This document shows, piece by piece, positions 30,745-39,401 of a stretch of DNA of 64,000 nt. Origin of the DNA: Nitrospirillum amazonense (GTDB taxonomy: Bacteria > Pseudomonadota > Alphaproteobacteria > Azospirillales > Azospirillaceae); contig NZ_VITN01000005.1 of NCBI RefSeq assembly GCF_007828045.1, forward strand, positions 144,416 through 208,415, in the 5' to 3' direction. A model generated the notes under the pieces. That model saw only the letters and a program-made list of their open reading frames with translations. It made no database searches and had not been told where the DNA came from. Every line of letters starts with the position of its first letter. Positions within the stretch are counted from its first letter, which is position 1. A program made the translations under genes and the position numbers.

Positions 30745-31755
30745 ATGAACGCCCAGAGCCCCCTGGCGGCCCCCGCCGTCCCCCCAGCCCCACAGCCCGC
30801 AACCCCGCCCATCTGCTGGGTTTTATCCGATGGCAAGGCCGGCATGGAAAACCAGTGCCTGGGCCTGGCGGAGGCCGTAGGCGCCACGCCGGTGGTCAAG
30901 CGCATCCACCTTAAGACGCCCTGGCGCCAGCTCAGCCCCTACCTGCCGCTGAGCCTCGACCACGGCCTCACCCCCGACTCCGACGCCCTGGCGCCGCCCT
31001 GGCCGGATCTGCTGATCACCTCCGGCCGGCAGGCGGTGGGCGCCGCCCTGGCCATTCGCCGGCGTAGCGGCGGGCGCACCTTCTGCGTCCACATCCAGAA
31101 CCCGGGCGTGCCCTTCGGCTGGCTGGACCTGGTGGTCATGCCGGCGCATGACCGTAAGGTCGGTCCCAACGTGATGGAGAGCCTGGGCGCCCTGCACCGG
31201 GTGACGGCGGCGCGCCTGGCGGCGGAGGCCGCGGCATTCGCGCCCGAGCTGGACCACCTGCCCCGCCCCCGTGTGGCCGTGTTGGTGGGCGGCTCCAACG
31301 GTGTCTACCAGTTGACCCCGGCCGTGACCGCGCAGCTGGCCGACCGGCTGGCCACACTGGCGCGCCAGGGCATCGGCCTGATGGTGACGCCCTCGCGCCG
31401 CACGGGGCCGGAGAACGAGGCGGTGCTGCGCCAGCACCTGCAGGGGTTGCCGGCCGTGGTCTGGGACGGTGCCGGCGCCAACCCCTATTTCGGCTATCTG
31501 GGCCTGGCCGACGCCGTCCTGTGCACCGGCGACAGCGTGTCCATGGTGTCGGAGGCGGCCAGCACCGGCAAACCCGTCTATGTCATCGCCCTGGAGGGCA
31601 AGTCGGCCAAGTTCGACCGCTTCCACCAGCTGATGGTGGAGCGCGGCGTCACCCGGCCCTTCACCGGCGTGGTGGAGAACTGGACGCCCACGCCCCTTGA
31701 CGACACCCCCCGCGTGGCGGCCGAGGTGCTGCGGCGCATGGCCGCCCGGCGCTGA
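30745..31755 (+). CDS. Mitochondrial fission ELM1-family protein
   Basis: A 336-residue protein matching the ELM1/DUF1022 family: ICWVLSDGKAGMENQCLGLA near the N-terminus, ITSGRQAVGAALAIRR, HIQNPGVPFGWLDLVVMPAH, VAVLVGGSNGVYQLTPAVTA, LMVTPSRRTGPENEAVLRQH and VLCTGDSVSMVSEAASTGKP. The fold resembles GT-B glycosyltransferases, and bacterial members are poorly understood. The name comes from a plant mitochondrial protein and gives no functional hint here. No signal peptide or membrane span is seen. The next two genes (2OG oxygenase and a 647-residue protein) run in the same direction. Confidence 0.88.
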   Translation: MNAQSPLAAPAVPPAPQPATPPICWVLSDGKAGMENQCLGLAEAVGATPVVKRIHLKTPWRQLSPYLPLSLDHGLTPDSDALAPPWPDLLITSGRQAVGAALAIRRRSGGRTFCVHIQNPGVPFGWLDLVVMPAHDRKVGPNVMESLGALHRVTAARLAAEAAAFAPELDHLPRPRVAVLVGGSNGVYQLTPAVTAQLADRLATLARQGIGLMVTPSRRTGPENEAVLRQHLQGLPAVVWDGAGANPYFGYLGLADAVLCTGDSVSMVSEAASTGKPVYVIALEGKSAKFDRFHQLMVERGVTRPFTGVVENWTPTPLDDTPRVAAEVLRRMAARR

Positions 31756-31982
31756 CGCCCCGACGGCGCACGGGGACGCGGCCTGTGTTATGGTGGGCCC
31801 ATCCGTTGCTGGGATGGGCCAATCGCCTGGGCCCAGCATTGACCCCGATGCGCCGCCGCCCCATCTGGGGTGAGGTATTTGCGAACCAATCTCAGCAAGA
31901 ACGATTCTAAAGTACGATCCGACCCCGGCGTCGCATCAAGCGCCAGCCCCCATCAAGCGCCAGTCTTAGAAGAAGCAGGACC

Positions 31983-32666
31983 ATGATCGGCACTTCCGTC
32001 CCCTCCTCCCCCGCGTCTGGCGCCCTGCTGGCGACGGACCCGGGCCACAACATCGACCTGGACGCCTTTCGCGCCACGCCCCTGTCGCACGACCCCTTCG
32101 CCCACCTGATCATTCCCGGTTTCGTGCGGGCGGAGGTACGTGAGGCCATCCACCGCGATTTCCCCGAGATCGAGCAGGCCGGCAGCTTCCCCTCACGGGA
32201 ACTGAGCTTCGGCCCGGCCTTCGCGGCGCTGCTGGAGGAAATCCAGGGCCCGGCCATGACGGCGGCGTTCGAGGAGAAGTTCGGCATCGACCTGACCGGC
32301 CACCCCACGATGGTGACGGTGCGCGGCCGGGCCAAGGCCCAGGATGGCCAGATCCACGTGGACAGCAAGAGCAAGATCATCACCGTCCTGCTCTACATGA
32401 ACCCGTCCTGGGAAACGTCGGACGGCCGCCTGCGCCTGCTGCGCGGGCCGGAAAGCCTGGACAACGCGGTGACCGAGATCCCACCGGCCGAGGGCACCCT
32501 GCTGGCCTTCCTGAATGGCCCTACCGCCTGGCACGGCCACACCAGCTTCGTCGGCCCACGCCGCGTCATCCAGCTGAACTGGGTGCAGGACGACGGCGTG
32601 GTGAAGCGGGAACAGTTCCGCCACGCCTTGTCGGCCAAGATGAAGCGCCTGAACCCCTTCCGCTGA
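31983..32666 (+). CDS. 2-oxoglutarate/Fe(II)-dependent oxygenase
   Basis: A 227-residue protein with a double-stranded beta-helix oxygenase signature. The HxD pair is in QIHVDSKSKIITVLLYMN. The distal His is in GPTAWHGHTSFVG, and the 2OG-binding Arg follows in PRRVIQLNWV. This order is that of prolyl-hydroxylase-like or sugar-modifying 2OG oxygenases. The substrate cannot be told from sequence. It lies 227 bp after the ELM1-family gene and 96 bp before the 647-residue unknown gene, so the three may form one functional unit. An AGGA ribosome-binding site precedes the ATG. Confidence 0.85.
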   Translation: MIGTSVPSSPASGALLATDPGHNIDLDAFRATPLSHDPFAHLIIPGFVRAEVREAIHRDFPEIEQAGSFPSRELSFGPAFAALLEEIQGPAMTAAFEEKFGIDLTGHPTMVTVRGRAKAQDGQIHVDSKSKIITVLLYMNPSWETSDGRLRLLRGPESLDNAVTEIPPAEGTLLAFLNGPTAWHGHTSFVGPRRVIQLNWVQDDGVVKREQFRHALSAKMKRLNPFR

Positions 32667-32762
32667 ATCTGTGAAAACGGTGCGTCTGCCCGTATAACGC
32701 CCTGATGCGTCACCGCCGGCCTGTTTGCGGGCCGGCGGTCCCCTTGTCATTTGGACCCGTCC

Positions 32763-34706
32763 ATGCCCCTCAAGATCGAAACCTTCAGCAACGTCACCGG
32801 CGGCAGCAGCTACTTCAAGGCTATCGGCCACCCGCTGGCGGCGGAACCGGCGCAGGCGCTGCTGGCCGATCTGCGGGCGGCGGGTCGGGTCGCCGTCTAC
32901 GACCCGCTGAACATGCTGGAGCCGTTCGACGAGATCCATCACCTCACCGGCCCCGGGGGATCGGTCGACGTGGCGGCGGTCTATGCCCAGAACGTGGACA
33001 AGATCGGCCAGCCGCTGCTGGGCCGGCCGGCCCAGCCGGTGACCGCCCTGGCCGGCACCGCGGTAGATGCTGTGTTCGTGGCGGCCTTCGATGCCGAACG
33101 GCTGGTGGCCCATATCCGGCACCTCATTCCCGCCGGCGCCAAGATCTACTCCCTGGACCCGCTGAAGCTGCCGGAGGAGTTGCTGACCAACCGCCGCACC
33201 TATCTGGCGCCGCTGAACTTCGCCACCAACTACGCCTTCTTCCGCGACGGCGCCGGCCACCACACCCGGGTGGTCACGGCCAACTACTGGTCCAGCTACG
33301 GCGCCGCCGAGCCCTATCTGTGGCTTTGCCTGTTCGGCGAGGACGGCCAGGTGCTGGCGCGCTGGACGCAGGATCTGCCGGGCGCCGACGGAACCGTGGT
33401 CATCGACAGCGCGGCCGTGCGCAAGGAGTTCGACCTGCCGGAATTCACCGGCCAGCTGTTCATCCATGTCGTGGGGGCAGCCGGCCACGATGTGGTGAAG
33501 TATGCGCTGGACACCTATGGCGACGCCGCCGACACCCTGTCCTGCACCCATGACGCCAACGCCTGGCCCTCGGACCTCTACGCCGGCCTGCCCGCCCCGC
33601 GGGACGATGAGCGCGTGATCCTGTGGGTGCAGAACAGCCACCCCTGCCCCATTCCCGCCGGCGCCGTGGCGCTGAACCTGATGGGCCACGATACGGCCGT
33701 GATGCTGGACCGGGAAGTGCCCCCCTACGCCACCTACGCCCTGGACGTGGCCAGTCTGCTGCCCGACGCCCGCTGGCCGCAGCAGTTGGAAATCCGCGCC
33801 GGCAAGCATTTCGTCCGCCCCCGCTATGAGGTCATCCGCACCGATGCCGCCGGCGCCATCCGCCACCGCATCGCCCACCCGAACGTGGAGCGCGTGGACC
33901 TGAAGCCGGACCCCAAGCTGGCCACCCTGACCAACCTGATGGGCAAGGGCTTCATCCTGCCCGCCCCCATCTTCCCGGCGGGCCGCTTCCGCACCATCGC
34001 CCTGCCCACGCCCATGGGCACAACGCAGAGCCACCTGCCGCTGACCGCCATCGTCTATGACGCCGACGGCACGGAGGTGGCGCGCCGCGACCTGGGCCGC
34101 CTGCCGCGCGACCATGAGACGGTGTTCGAGGCGGCCGACATCCTGGAGGGCAAGAGCCTGCCCTCGGGCTATGGCCATCTAGAGCTGATCTACGACTTCG
34201 CAGCCGGCGAGAACGACGCCGACGGCTGGCTGCACGCCCTGTTCCGCTATGAGGACGGCGTCAGCGGCCACGCCGCCGAAACCAGCTTCGGCGCCCACAT
34301 GTTCAACACGGTGCTGACGTACAAGAACGAGCCGCAGTCCTATTCCGGCCGAGCGCCGGGCCTGTCCACCCGCCTGTTCCTGCGTACCGGCATGGCGGCC
34401 GACGTGGACACGCTGTGCCACCTGATCTACCCGGCCAGCACGCCGTGGAACGCGCGCTCCAACACCGCGCTGATCCTGATGACCAAGGACGGGGAGGAGG
34501 TGGCCCGCCGCACGGTCACCATCGCCTGCTCCGGCAGCTTCCACTTCCGCGTGGGCCAGACCTTCACCAGCGGTGAGATCAAACAGGCCGGCCGCGACGC
34601 CTACGTCCTGATCCGCGACACCACCTGCCGCCTGTTCGGCTATCACGGCCTGATCCGCGATGGCGCCCAGGGCGCCTTCGCGCTCGACCACATGTTCGGG
34701 TTTTAG
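32763..34706 (+). CDS. Large protein of unknown function with three similar beta-rich modules
   Basis: A 647-residue soluble protein, with no signal peptide or membrane segment. I do not recognise the family. The first 170 residues look alpha/beta (DPLNMLEPFDEIHHLTG, AVFVAAFDAERLVAHIRHL). After that a motif recurs three times: EDGQVLARW (about residue 192), ADGTEVARRD (about 432) and KDGEEVARRT (about 574). Each is preceded by a hydrophobic strand and followed by 40-60 residues of beta pattern ending in GQLFIHVVG, GHLELIYDF and AYVLIRDTT. That suggests repeated beta-sandwich modules. It follows the 2OG oxygenase gene and may be its substrate or partner. Base composition is like the rest of the window. 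Confidence 0.75.
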   Translation: MPLKIETFSNVTGGSSYFKAIGHPLAAEPAQALLADLRAAGRVAVYDPLNMLEPFDEIHHLTGPGGSVDVAAVYAQNVDKIGQPLLGRPAQPVTALAGTAVDAVFVAAFDAERLVAHIRHLIPAGAKIYSLDPLKLPEELLTNRRTYLAPLNFATNYAFFRDGAGHHTRVVTANYWSSYGAAEPYLWLCLFGEDGQVLARWTQDLPGADGTVVIDSAAVRKEFDLPEFTGQLFIHVVGAAGHDVVKYALDTYGDAADTLSCTHDANAWPSDLYAGLPAPRDDERVILWVQNSHPCPIPAGAVALNLMGHDTAVMLDREVPPYATYALDVASLLPDARWPQQLEIRAGKHFVRPRYEVIRTDAAGAIRHRIAHPNVERVDLKPDPKLATLTNLMGKGFILPAPIFPAGRFRTIALPTPMGTTQSHLPLTAIVYDADGTEVARRDLGRLPRDHETVFEAADILEGKSLPSGYGHLELIYDFAAGENDADGWLHALFRYEDGVSGHAAETSFGAHMFNTVLTYKNEPQSYSGRAPGLSTRLFLRTGMAADVDTLCHLIYPASTPWNARSNTALILMTKDGEEVARRTVTIACSGSFHFRVGQTFTSGEIKQAGRDAYVLIRDTTCRLFGYHGLIRDGAQGAFALDHMFGF

Positions 34707-34740
34707 GAACCGGCGACCGGGTGGCATGTCCTCTGGCCAG

Positions 34741-34769
34741 ATCCAATGCGCTTTGAAAGCGCATTGGAT
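34741..34769. promoter_or_regulatory. Palindrome upstream of the DUF1778/GNAT pair
   Basis: A perfect inverted repeat with 14-bp arms (ATCCAATGCGCTTT) around a single G, 60 bp before the antitoxin start. DUF1778/GNAT modules are autoregulated through palindromic operators, so this is a good candidate site. No T-run follows on either side, so a terminator for the upstream gene is less likely. Confidence 0.7.
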
Positions 34770-34828
34770 TGCCGATTGCCTTCCCCTTGTGATACAAACG
34801 GTGATCATGGTGAAAGAGAGGGACGGCC

Positions 34829-35104
34829 ATGCCCCGAGCAAGCGTTGACGACAACGGTCGGTTCTCGATGGATATTCCACCGTTGGAGAAGGCGCGCCTG
34901 GTCCGGGCGGCCACGCTGGAACACACGACCCTCAAGGATTTCCTGCTCCGCAATTCGCTGCGCGCGGCGGACTTGGTGATCGAACGCGCGGAACGGATCG
35001 CGCTGTCGGAGCGTGACACCCGGAAGATACTGGACCTTCTGGACAACCCGCGTGAGCCTAACCCGCATATGGTGGCCATCCTAAAGGACCGGCAGGCCAC
35101 GTGA
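34829..35104 (+). CDS. DUF1778 ribbon-helix-helix antitoxin (TacA-like)
   Basis: A 91-residue DUF1778 protein. The N-terminal part (RFSMDIPPLEKARLVRAATL, EHTTLKDFLLRNSLRAADLV) is the ribbon-helix-helix DNA-binding region. The C-terminal tail (LSERDTRKILDLLDNP) is the segment that wraps the acetyltransferase toxin in characterised pairs. The stop TGA overlaps the GTG start of the acetyltransferase gene (GTGA), showing translational coupling. Both motifs are intact. The palindrome at 34741-34769 is its probable operator. Confidence 0.88.
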   Translation: MPRASVDDNGRFSMDIPPLEKARLVRAATLEHTTLKDFLLRNSLRAADLVIERAERIALSERDTRKILDLLDNPREPNPHMVAILKDRQAT

Positions 35105-35640
35105 TCGCGCTTCCTGCGTGGCGCGAAGAGGCCATCGATAAGAAGCACGACCGCAAGGGCTTTGACTGCGGACAGGCGGACCTCAATCTCTTCATCGCCC
35201 AATATGCTCGCCAATCGCATGAAAGCGGAGCGGCGAAGACCTATTGCGCGATTGAGGCGGCCGACGGAAAGACCATTCTCGGCTTCTACACCATCAGCCC
35301 GGGCCAAGTGGATTTGCATCAGGTCCCCCTTGCCGCAAGGCCGGGCGGCGGGGGCCGTTATGCGCTGGGTGGCTTCCGGCTGGCGCGCTTGGCCGTGGCC
35401 AAGACCCATCAGGGCCGCAGCCTGGGCGGCCACCTGCTGGCATGTGCGATGGAACGCTGCATGCGTGTTTCGGCCCAGGTGGGCGGCACCGCCCTGCTGA
35501 TTGACGCCAAGGACGCAGCGGCAGCCGCGTGGTATGCCCGTTATGGCGCCCTGCCGCTCGACGACCGGCCGCTTTCCCTCGTCATGTCCTACGCGGAATA
35601 CAATAAAGCCCGCGTTGCCGCCGGACTGCCCCCTTTGTAG
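35101..35640 (+). CDS. GNAT acetyltransferase toxin (TacT-like)
   Basis: A 179-residue GNAT-fold protein paired with a DUF1778 antitoxin, the hallmark of toxins that acetylate aminoacyl-tRNA. N-terminal features are HDRKGFDCGQADLNLFIAQY and ARQSHESGAAKTYCAI. The acetyl-CoA-binding segment is LARLAVAKTHQGRSLGGHLL, with the conserved Q/RxxGxG-like turn as HQGRSLGG. The C-terminal YARYGALPLDDRPLSLVM contains the usual WYxxxGF/Y-like catalytic tyrosine region. The GTG start overlaps the antitoxin stop. The reading frame appears complete, unlike the HepT and BrnT toxins elsewhere in the window. Confidence 0.88.
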   Translation: MIALPAWREEAIDKKHDRKGFDCGQADLNLFIAQYARQSHESGAAKTYCAIEAADGKTILGFYTISPGQVDLHQVPLAARPGGGGRYALGGFRLARLAVAKTHQGRSLGGHLLACAMERCMRVSAQVGGTALLIDAKDAAAAAWYARYGALPLDDRPLSLVMSYAEYNKARVAAGLPPL

Positions 35641-35713
35641 GAGAGGCGCGGGGCCGCCTGGTTCTCGGACCGGCAAGCCTACGCCCCTTACTCGGCGCTG
35701 GTGTTTTGCTCTT

Positions 35714-37846
35714 TTACTGCGCGCTCGCGCTCTGCCTGGGCAGGCTGCCCACCGCGTCCAGCACCTGGGCCTCGGTCAGGATCTGCGGCCAGACGTCCGG
35801 CTCGGCCTGGCCGGGACGATAGAACAGGTAGAGGGGCACGCCGCTGCGGCCGTGGGCTTGCAGCACGCGGGTGATCTCGGCGTCCCGGTTGGTCCAGTCG
35901 CCCTTCAGCAGGGCCACGTTGTGGCTTTTCAGCGCCTGGTGCACCGTGTCGCTGGACAGGGCCACGCGCTCATTCACCAGGCAGGTGATGCACCAGGCAG
36001 CGGTGAAGTCCACCAGCACCGGGCGGTTGTCGGCGCGCAGCTTGTCCAAGGTGGCGGGGGAAAAGGCCTCGAACCCGTCGGTCAGGACCACGGCCTTGCC
36101 GCCCGCCGCCGGGGCGGCATTGCCACCGGCCTGGGGCACCACGGCCGCCACCGCCAGCACCAGGGCCGCCAGGGCGGCCAGGGCGCCGCCGCGCCGGCCC
36201 CAGCCCTCGGCATAATGCGTGACGCCATAGAGCCAGGCGGCGAAGCCCACCAGCACCAGGCCAACCAGGATGCCGGTCATCCCGGGCGCCCCCACCTGCA
36301 CCGCGAACACCCAGACCAGCCAGGCGGCGGAGCCGTACAGGGGGAAGGCCAGCACCTGCTTCAGCCGCTCCATCCACGCGCCGGGCTTGGGCAGGTGGCG
36401 CAGCAGCCAGGGGCTGCAGGCCAAGGCCAGGAAGGGCAAGGCCATGCCGAAGCCCAGGGCCAGGAAGACGGCCAGCGCCACATACCAGGGCTGGACCAGG
36501 GCATAGCCCACGGCCGCCCCCATGAAGGGCGCCGTGCACGGCGTGGCGACGACGGAGGCCAGCACGCCGGTGAAAAAGGAGCCGGCATAGCCGTCACCCT
36601 GGGTCAGCCCCTGCCCCACACCCATGAACTGGTCGCCCACGGTGAAGACGCCCGACATGCTGAGGCCCAGCAGCAGCATGACATAGGCCAGCACGGCCAC
36701 CACCAGAGGCGACTGCAGCTGGAAGCCCCAGCCGATTTCCTGCCCGCCGGCGCGCAAGGCCATCAGCACGATGGCGATGGCGGCGAAGCAGGCCAGCACG
36801 CCGCCGGTGTAGACCAGGCCGTGCAGGCGGGCGTGGGCGCCCTGGTGTCGCACCAGGGCCATGGCCTTCATGGACAGCACGGGGAAGACGCAGGGCATCA
36901 GGTTCAGGACCATGCCCCCCAGGCAGGCGAACAGCACCGCCTGCCACAGGGGCAGGACGGGCGCGTTGCCGGTGTCCGCTGCCGCGCCGCCGGCCGGCGC
37001 GGCCCCAACGCCGTCGGCGGGAATGGCGATGGCCAGCGCCTGGGTGGTGGGCTGGCCGTTCACCAGTTCCGTCACCTCCAGGATGCCGTTCACCGGGCCG
37101 GGCGTGGCGCGGCCGGTGGGCTTCAGGGTCAGGGTCAGGCCATCCTTGGTGACGGCCAGCTGCTGCGGCGCGCCGGCCTCCACCAGGTCGGGGTTCTCGG
37201 CGAAGAAGTAGGCGTCCTTGACCTGGTCAGCCGTCAGGCCGGGGGCGGCCAGGCGCAGGGTGACGGCGGTCTTGGTGCTGCTGACGCTGGCGGCGTAAGG
37301 GCTGGGCACCGGCAGGGCCGCACGCGCCTCCGCGAACAGCGGCGCCACGGCCGGGTCAGGGCTGGCGCTGGCGGCGACCGGCACCTCCAGGGTCAGGGTG
37401 GCGTCCTCGGGCACGCATACGTCGGCGCAGATCAGCCAGTTGGCGGCGGCCGTCAGGGTGACGGTGCCGCCCGGCTTGGCATCGGCCGGCACGTCCAGGC
37501 GCGCCAGGACGTGGGTGGCCTTTTCATAGCCGTAGTTGACCAGCGGGCCGGTGGTGAAACGGTGCGGCGCCGGGAAGTTCAGCGGACCGGCCTTCCAGCC
37601 GGCAGGCAGGGTCCAGTTGACCTCCGTTGGCAGGCCCGAGTCGCCGGGATTGACCCAATAGGTGTGCCAGCCATCCTGCAGCTTCTGGTCCAGCGCCACC
37701 CACAGCGGCTGGCCGGGAACGGCGGGACCCTCGGCCACCAGCTGGCTGACGGTGTGCTCGGTGTGCACCGGGGCGGCCGACGCGGACGCGGCTGCGAAGC
37801 CGGCGAGCGCCACGAGATACACCGCCCATTTCCTGAAACCGCCCAT
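35714..37846 (-). CDS. Thiol:disulfide interchange protein DsbD family
   Basis: About 710 residues. It carries reducing power from cytoplasmic thioredoxin across the inner membrane to periplasmic partners. A signal peptide (MGGFRKWAVYLVALAGFAAA) precedes an N-terminal immunoglobulin-like domain with cysteine pair CADVC. A membrane domain of about eight helices has its two redox cysteines in LNLMPCVFPVLS and VVATPCTAPFMG. A C-terminal thioredoxin-like domain has WCITC. All three redox pairs are therefore present. The ATG before the signal peptide was chosen; the open frame extends further upstream without support. The thioredoxin reductase gene is divergent, 288 bp away, which is functionally apt. 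Confidence 0.92.
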   Translation of the reverse strand: MGGFRKWAVYLVALAGFAAASASAAPVHTEHTVSQLVAEGPAVPGQPLWVALDQKLQDGWHTYWVNPGDSGLPTEVNWTLPAGWKAGPLNFPAPHRFTTGPLVNYGYEKATHVLARLDVPADAKPGGTVTLTAAANWLICADVCVPEDATLTLEVPVAASASPDPAVAPLFAEARAALPVPSPYAASVSSTKTAVTLRLAAPGLTADQVKDAYFFAENPDLVEAGAPQQLAVTKDGLTLTLKPTGRATPGPVNGILEVTELVNGQPTTQALAIAIPADGVGAAPAGGAAADTGNAPVLPLWQAVLFACLGGMVLNLMPCVFPVLSMKAMALVRHQGAHARLHGLVYTGGVLACFAAIAIVLMALRAGGQEIGWGFQLQSPLVVAVLAYVMLLLGLSMSGVFTVGDQFMGVGQGLTQGDGYAGSFFTGVLASVVATPCTAPFMGAAVGYALVQPWYVALAVFLALGFGMALPFLALACSPWLLRHLPKPGAWMERLKQVLAFPLYGSAAWLVWVFAVQVGAPGMTGILVGLVLVGFAAWLYGVTHYAEGWGRRGGALAALAALVLAVAAVVPQAGGNAAPAAGGKAVVLTDGFEAFSPATLDKLRADNRPVLVDFTAAWCITCLVNERVALSSDTVHQALKSHNVALLKGDWTNRDAEITRVLQAHGRSGVPLYLFYRPGQAEPDVWPQILTEAQVLDAVGSLPRQSASAQ

Positions 37847-38133
37847 CACCGCCGCCGTCTTCCATCGTTCATCCACAAACCCATCCCCCTCATGTAGTGC
37901 ATGAGGGCGGCCGCCGCCATGGGGGAATGGCCGCACCCCAGGCCCGCCAGCCCCCGCACCTTGGCGGCACCGGACACTCCTTTTCTGTGACGTCTGGCGT
38001 TGAGCTCGGGGCCGCTTGCCGGTATCGTCCCGCGTCTGAGTGAAATGTCACGCCTGCCCCACCATATCTAGAGGGCGGCGAGGGCCTGGCCCCCAATCAA
38101 GGGGGTCCCCTTTCCCTGCCAGGAACAGTTCCC

Positions 38134-39102
38134 ATGACCACCCATCGCACCAAGGTCCTGATCATCGGCGGCGGCCCCGCCGGTTACACCGCCGGCATCT
38201 ATGCCGCCCGCGCCAACCTCCAGCCCATCCTGGTCCAGGGCATGCAGCCGGGCGGCCAGCTGATGATCACCACGGAGGTGGAGAACTACCCGGGTTTCGC
38301 CCAGGCGGTGCAGGGCCCCGACCTGATGGAGCAGATGCGCCAGCAGGCCGAGCATGTGGGCACTACCCTGGTCTACGACGTCATCACCTCCGTCGACTTC
38401 AGCCAGCGCCCCTTCGTCTGCAAGGCCGACAGCGGCGACGAGTTCGTGGCCGACACCGTCATCATCGCCACCGGCGCCCAGGCGCGCTGGCTGGGTGTGG
38501 CCGGTGAGCAGGAGTTCCAGGGCGCCGGTGTCTCGGCCTGCGCCACCTGTGACGGCTTCTTCTTCCGGGGCAAGGAGGTCGCGGTCATCGGCGGTGGCAA
38601 CACCGCCCTGGAAGAAGCGCTGTACCTGACGCACCATGCGTCCAAGGTCACCCTGGTCCACCGCCGCGACGCCTTCCGCGGTGAGAGGATCCTGCACGAC
38701 CGCGTCTTCGCCAACCCGAAGATCGAGGTGCTGTGGAACCATAAGGTGGACCGGGTGCTGGGCAAGGGCGGGGCGGCCGACGGCGGCTTCGACCTCAACA
38801 ACCCCAAGCAGGTCACCGGCCTGGCGCTCAGCGACACCGTCACCGGCGAGGGACGTGAGCTGTCGCTGGATGGCGTGTTCGTCGCCATCGGCCACGACCC
38901 CGCCACGGCCATCTTCAAGGGCCATGTCGAGATGGATGACGAGGGCTACGTCATCACCGCCCCGGACAGCACCCGCACCAACGTGCCCGGCGTGTTCGCC
39001 GCCGGCGACGTGAAGGACAAGGTCTTCCGCCAGGCCGTCACCGCCGCCGGCATGGGCTGCATGGCAGCCCTGGAGGCCGAGCGCTTCCTGGGCGGCCACT
39101 GA
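38134..39102 (+). CDS. trxB: Thioredoxin reductase
   Basis: A 322-residue NADPH-dependent flavoenzyme. The FAD motif is IIGGGPAGYTAGIYAARA at residues 10-27. The redox-active disulfide is C146-A-T-C149 in SACATCDGFF. The NADPH-binding motif is VAVIGGGNTALEEALYL, and the C-terminal FAD contact is GVFAAGDVKDKVFRQAVTAA. Length is standard. It should supply reduced thioredoxin, the donor for the DsbD-family protein encoded divergently. An intrinsic terminator follows 32 bp after the stop. The LysR-type gene next downstream may have its own promoter. Confidence 0.97.
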   Translation: MTTHRTKVLIIGGGPAGYTAGIYAARANLQPILVQGMQPGGQLMITTEVENYPGFAQAVQGPDLMEQMRQQAEHVGTTLVYDVITSVDFSQRPFVCKADSGDEFVADTVIIATGAQARWLGVAGEQEFQGAGVSACATCDGFFFRGKEVAVIGGGNTALEEALYLTHHASKVTLVHRRDAFRGERILHDRVFANPKIEVLWNHKVDRVLGKGGAADGGFDLNNPKQVTGLALSDTVTGEGRELSLDGVFVAIGHDPATAIFKGHVEMDDEGYVITAPDSTRTNVPGVFAAGDVKDKVFRQAVTAAGMGCMAALEAERFLGGH

Positions 39103-39133
39103 GCCCCTTCCAGCATCCCCGAGTCACCGAAGC

Positions 39134-39170
39134 GGGCACCGCCGTTCTGGTACGGTGGTGCCCTTCTTTG
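39134..39170 (+). terminator. Intrinsic terminator of trxB
   Basis: GGGCACCGCCGT pairs fully with ACGGTGGTGCCC (one G-U) around a six-base loop and is followed by TTCTTTGT. Confidence 0.85.
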
Positions 39171-39401
39171 TACTAATTCGCGGTATCCGTTCGGGAATTC
39201 GCCACCGGGGCGTTGCCAAAACGGCACGATGCGGTGCTAAAATGCCTTATCAGTCTATGGCCTAACCGTGTGGACACCCACAATCGGTAGCGTCTTGGAC
39301 AAGCTGGGTATATATTCTTTGCATGGCGGCCCGCTTGAGGCCGTCATTTCCGACGGTTCCGCCTGCGGGACCGCACAGTCTTTGACGCATAAGGACCGGG
39401 A

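Noticed and set aside
31136..31840. Leftward frames opposite the ELM1-family gene
   Set aside because: Shadow composition and no homology. The rightward protein has several family motifs.
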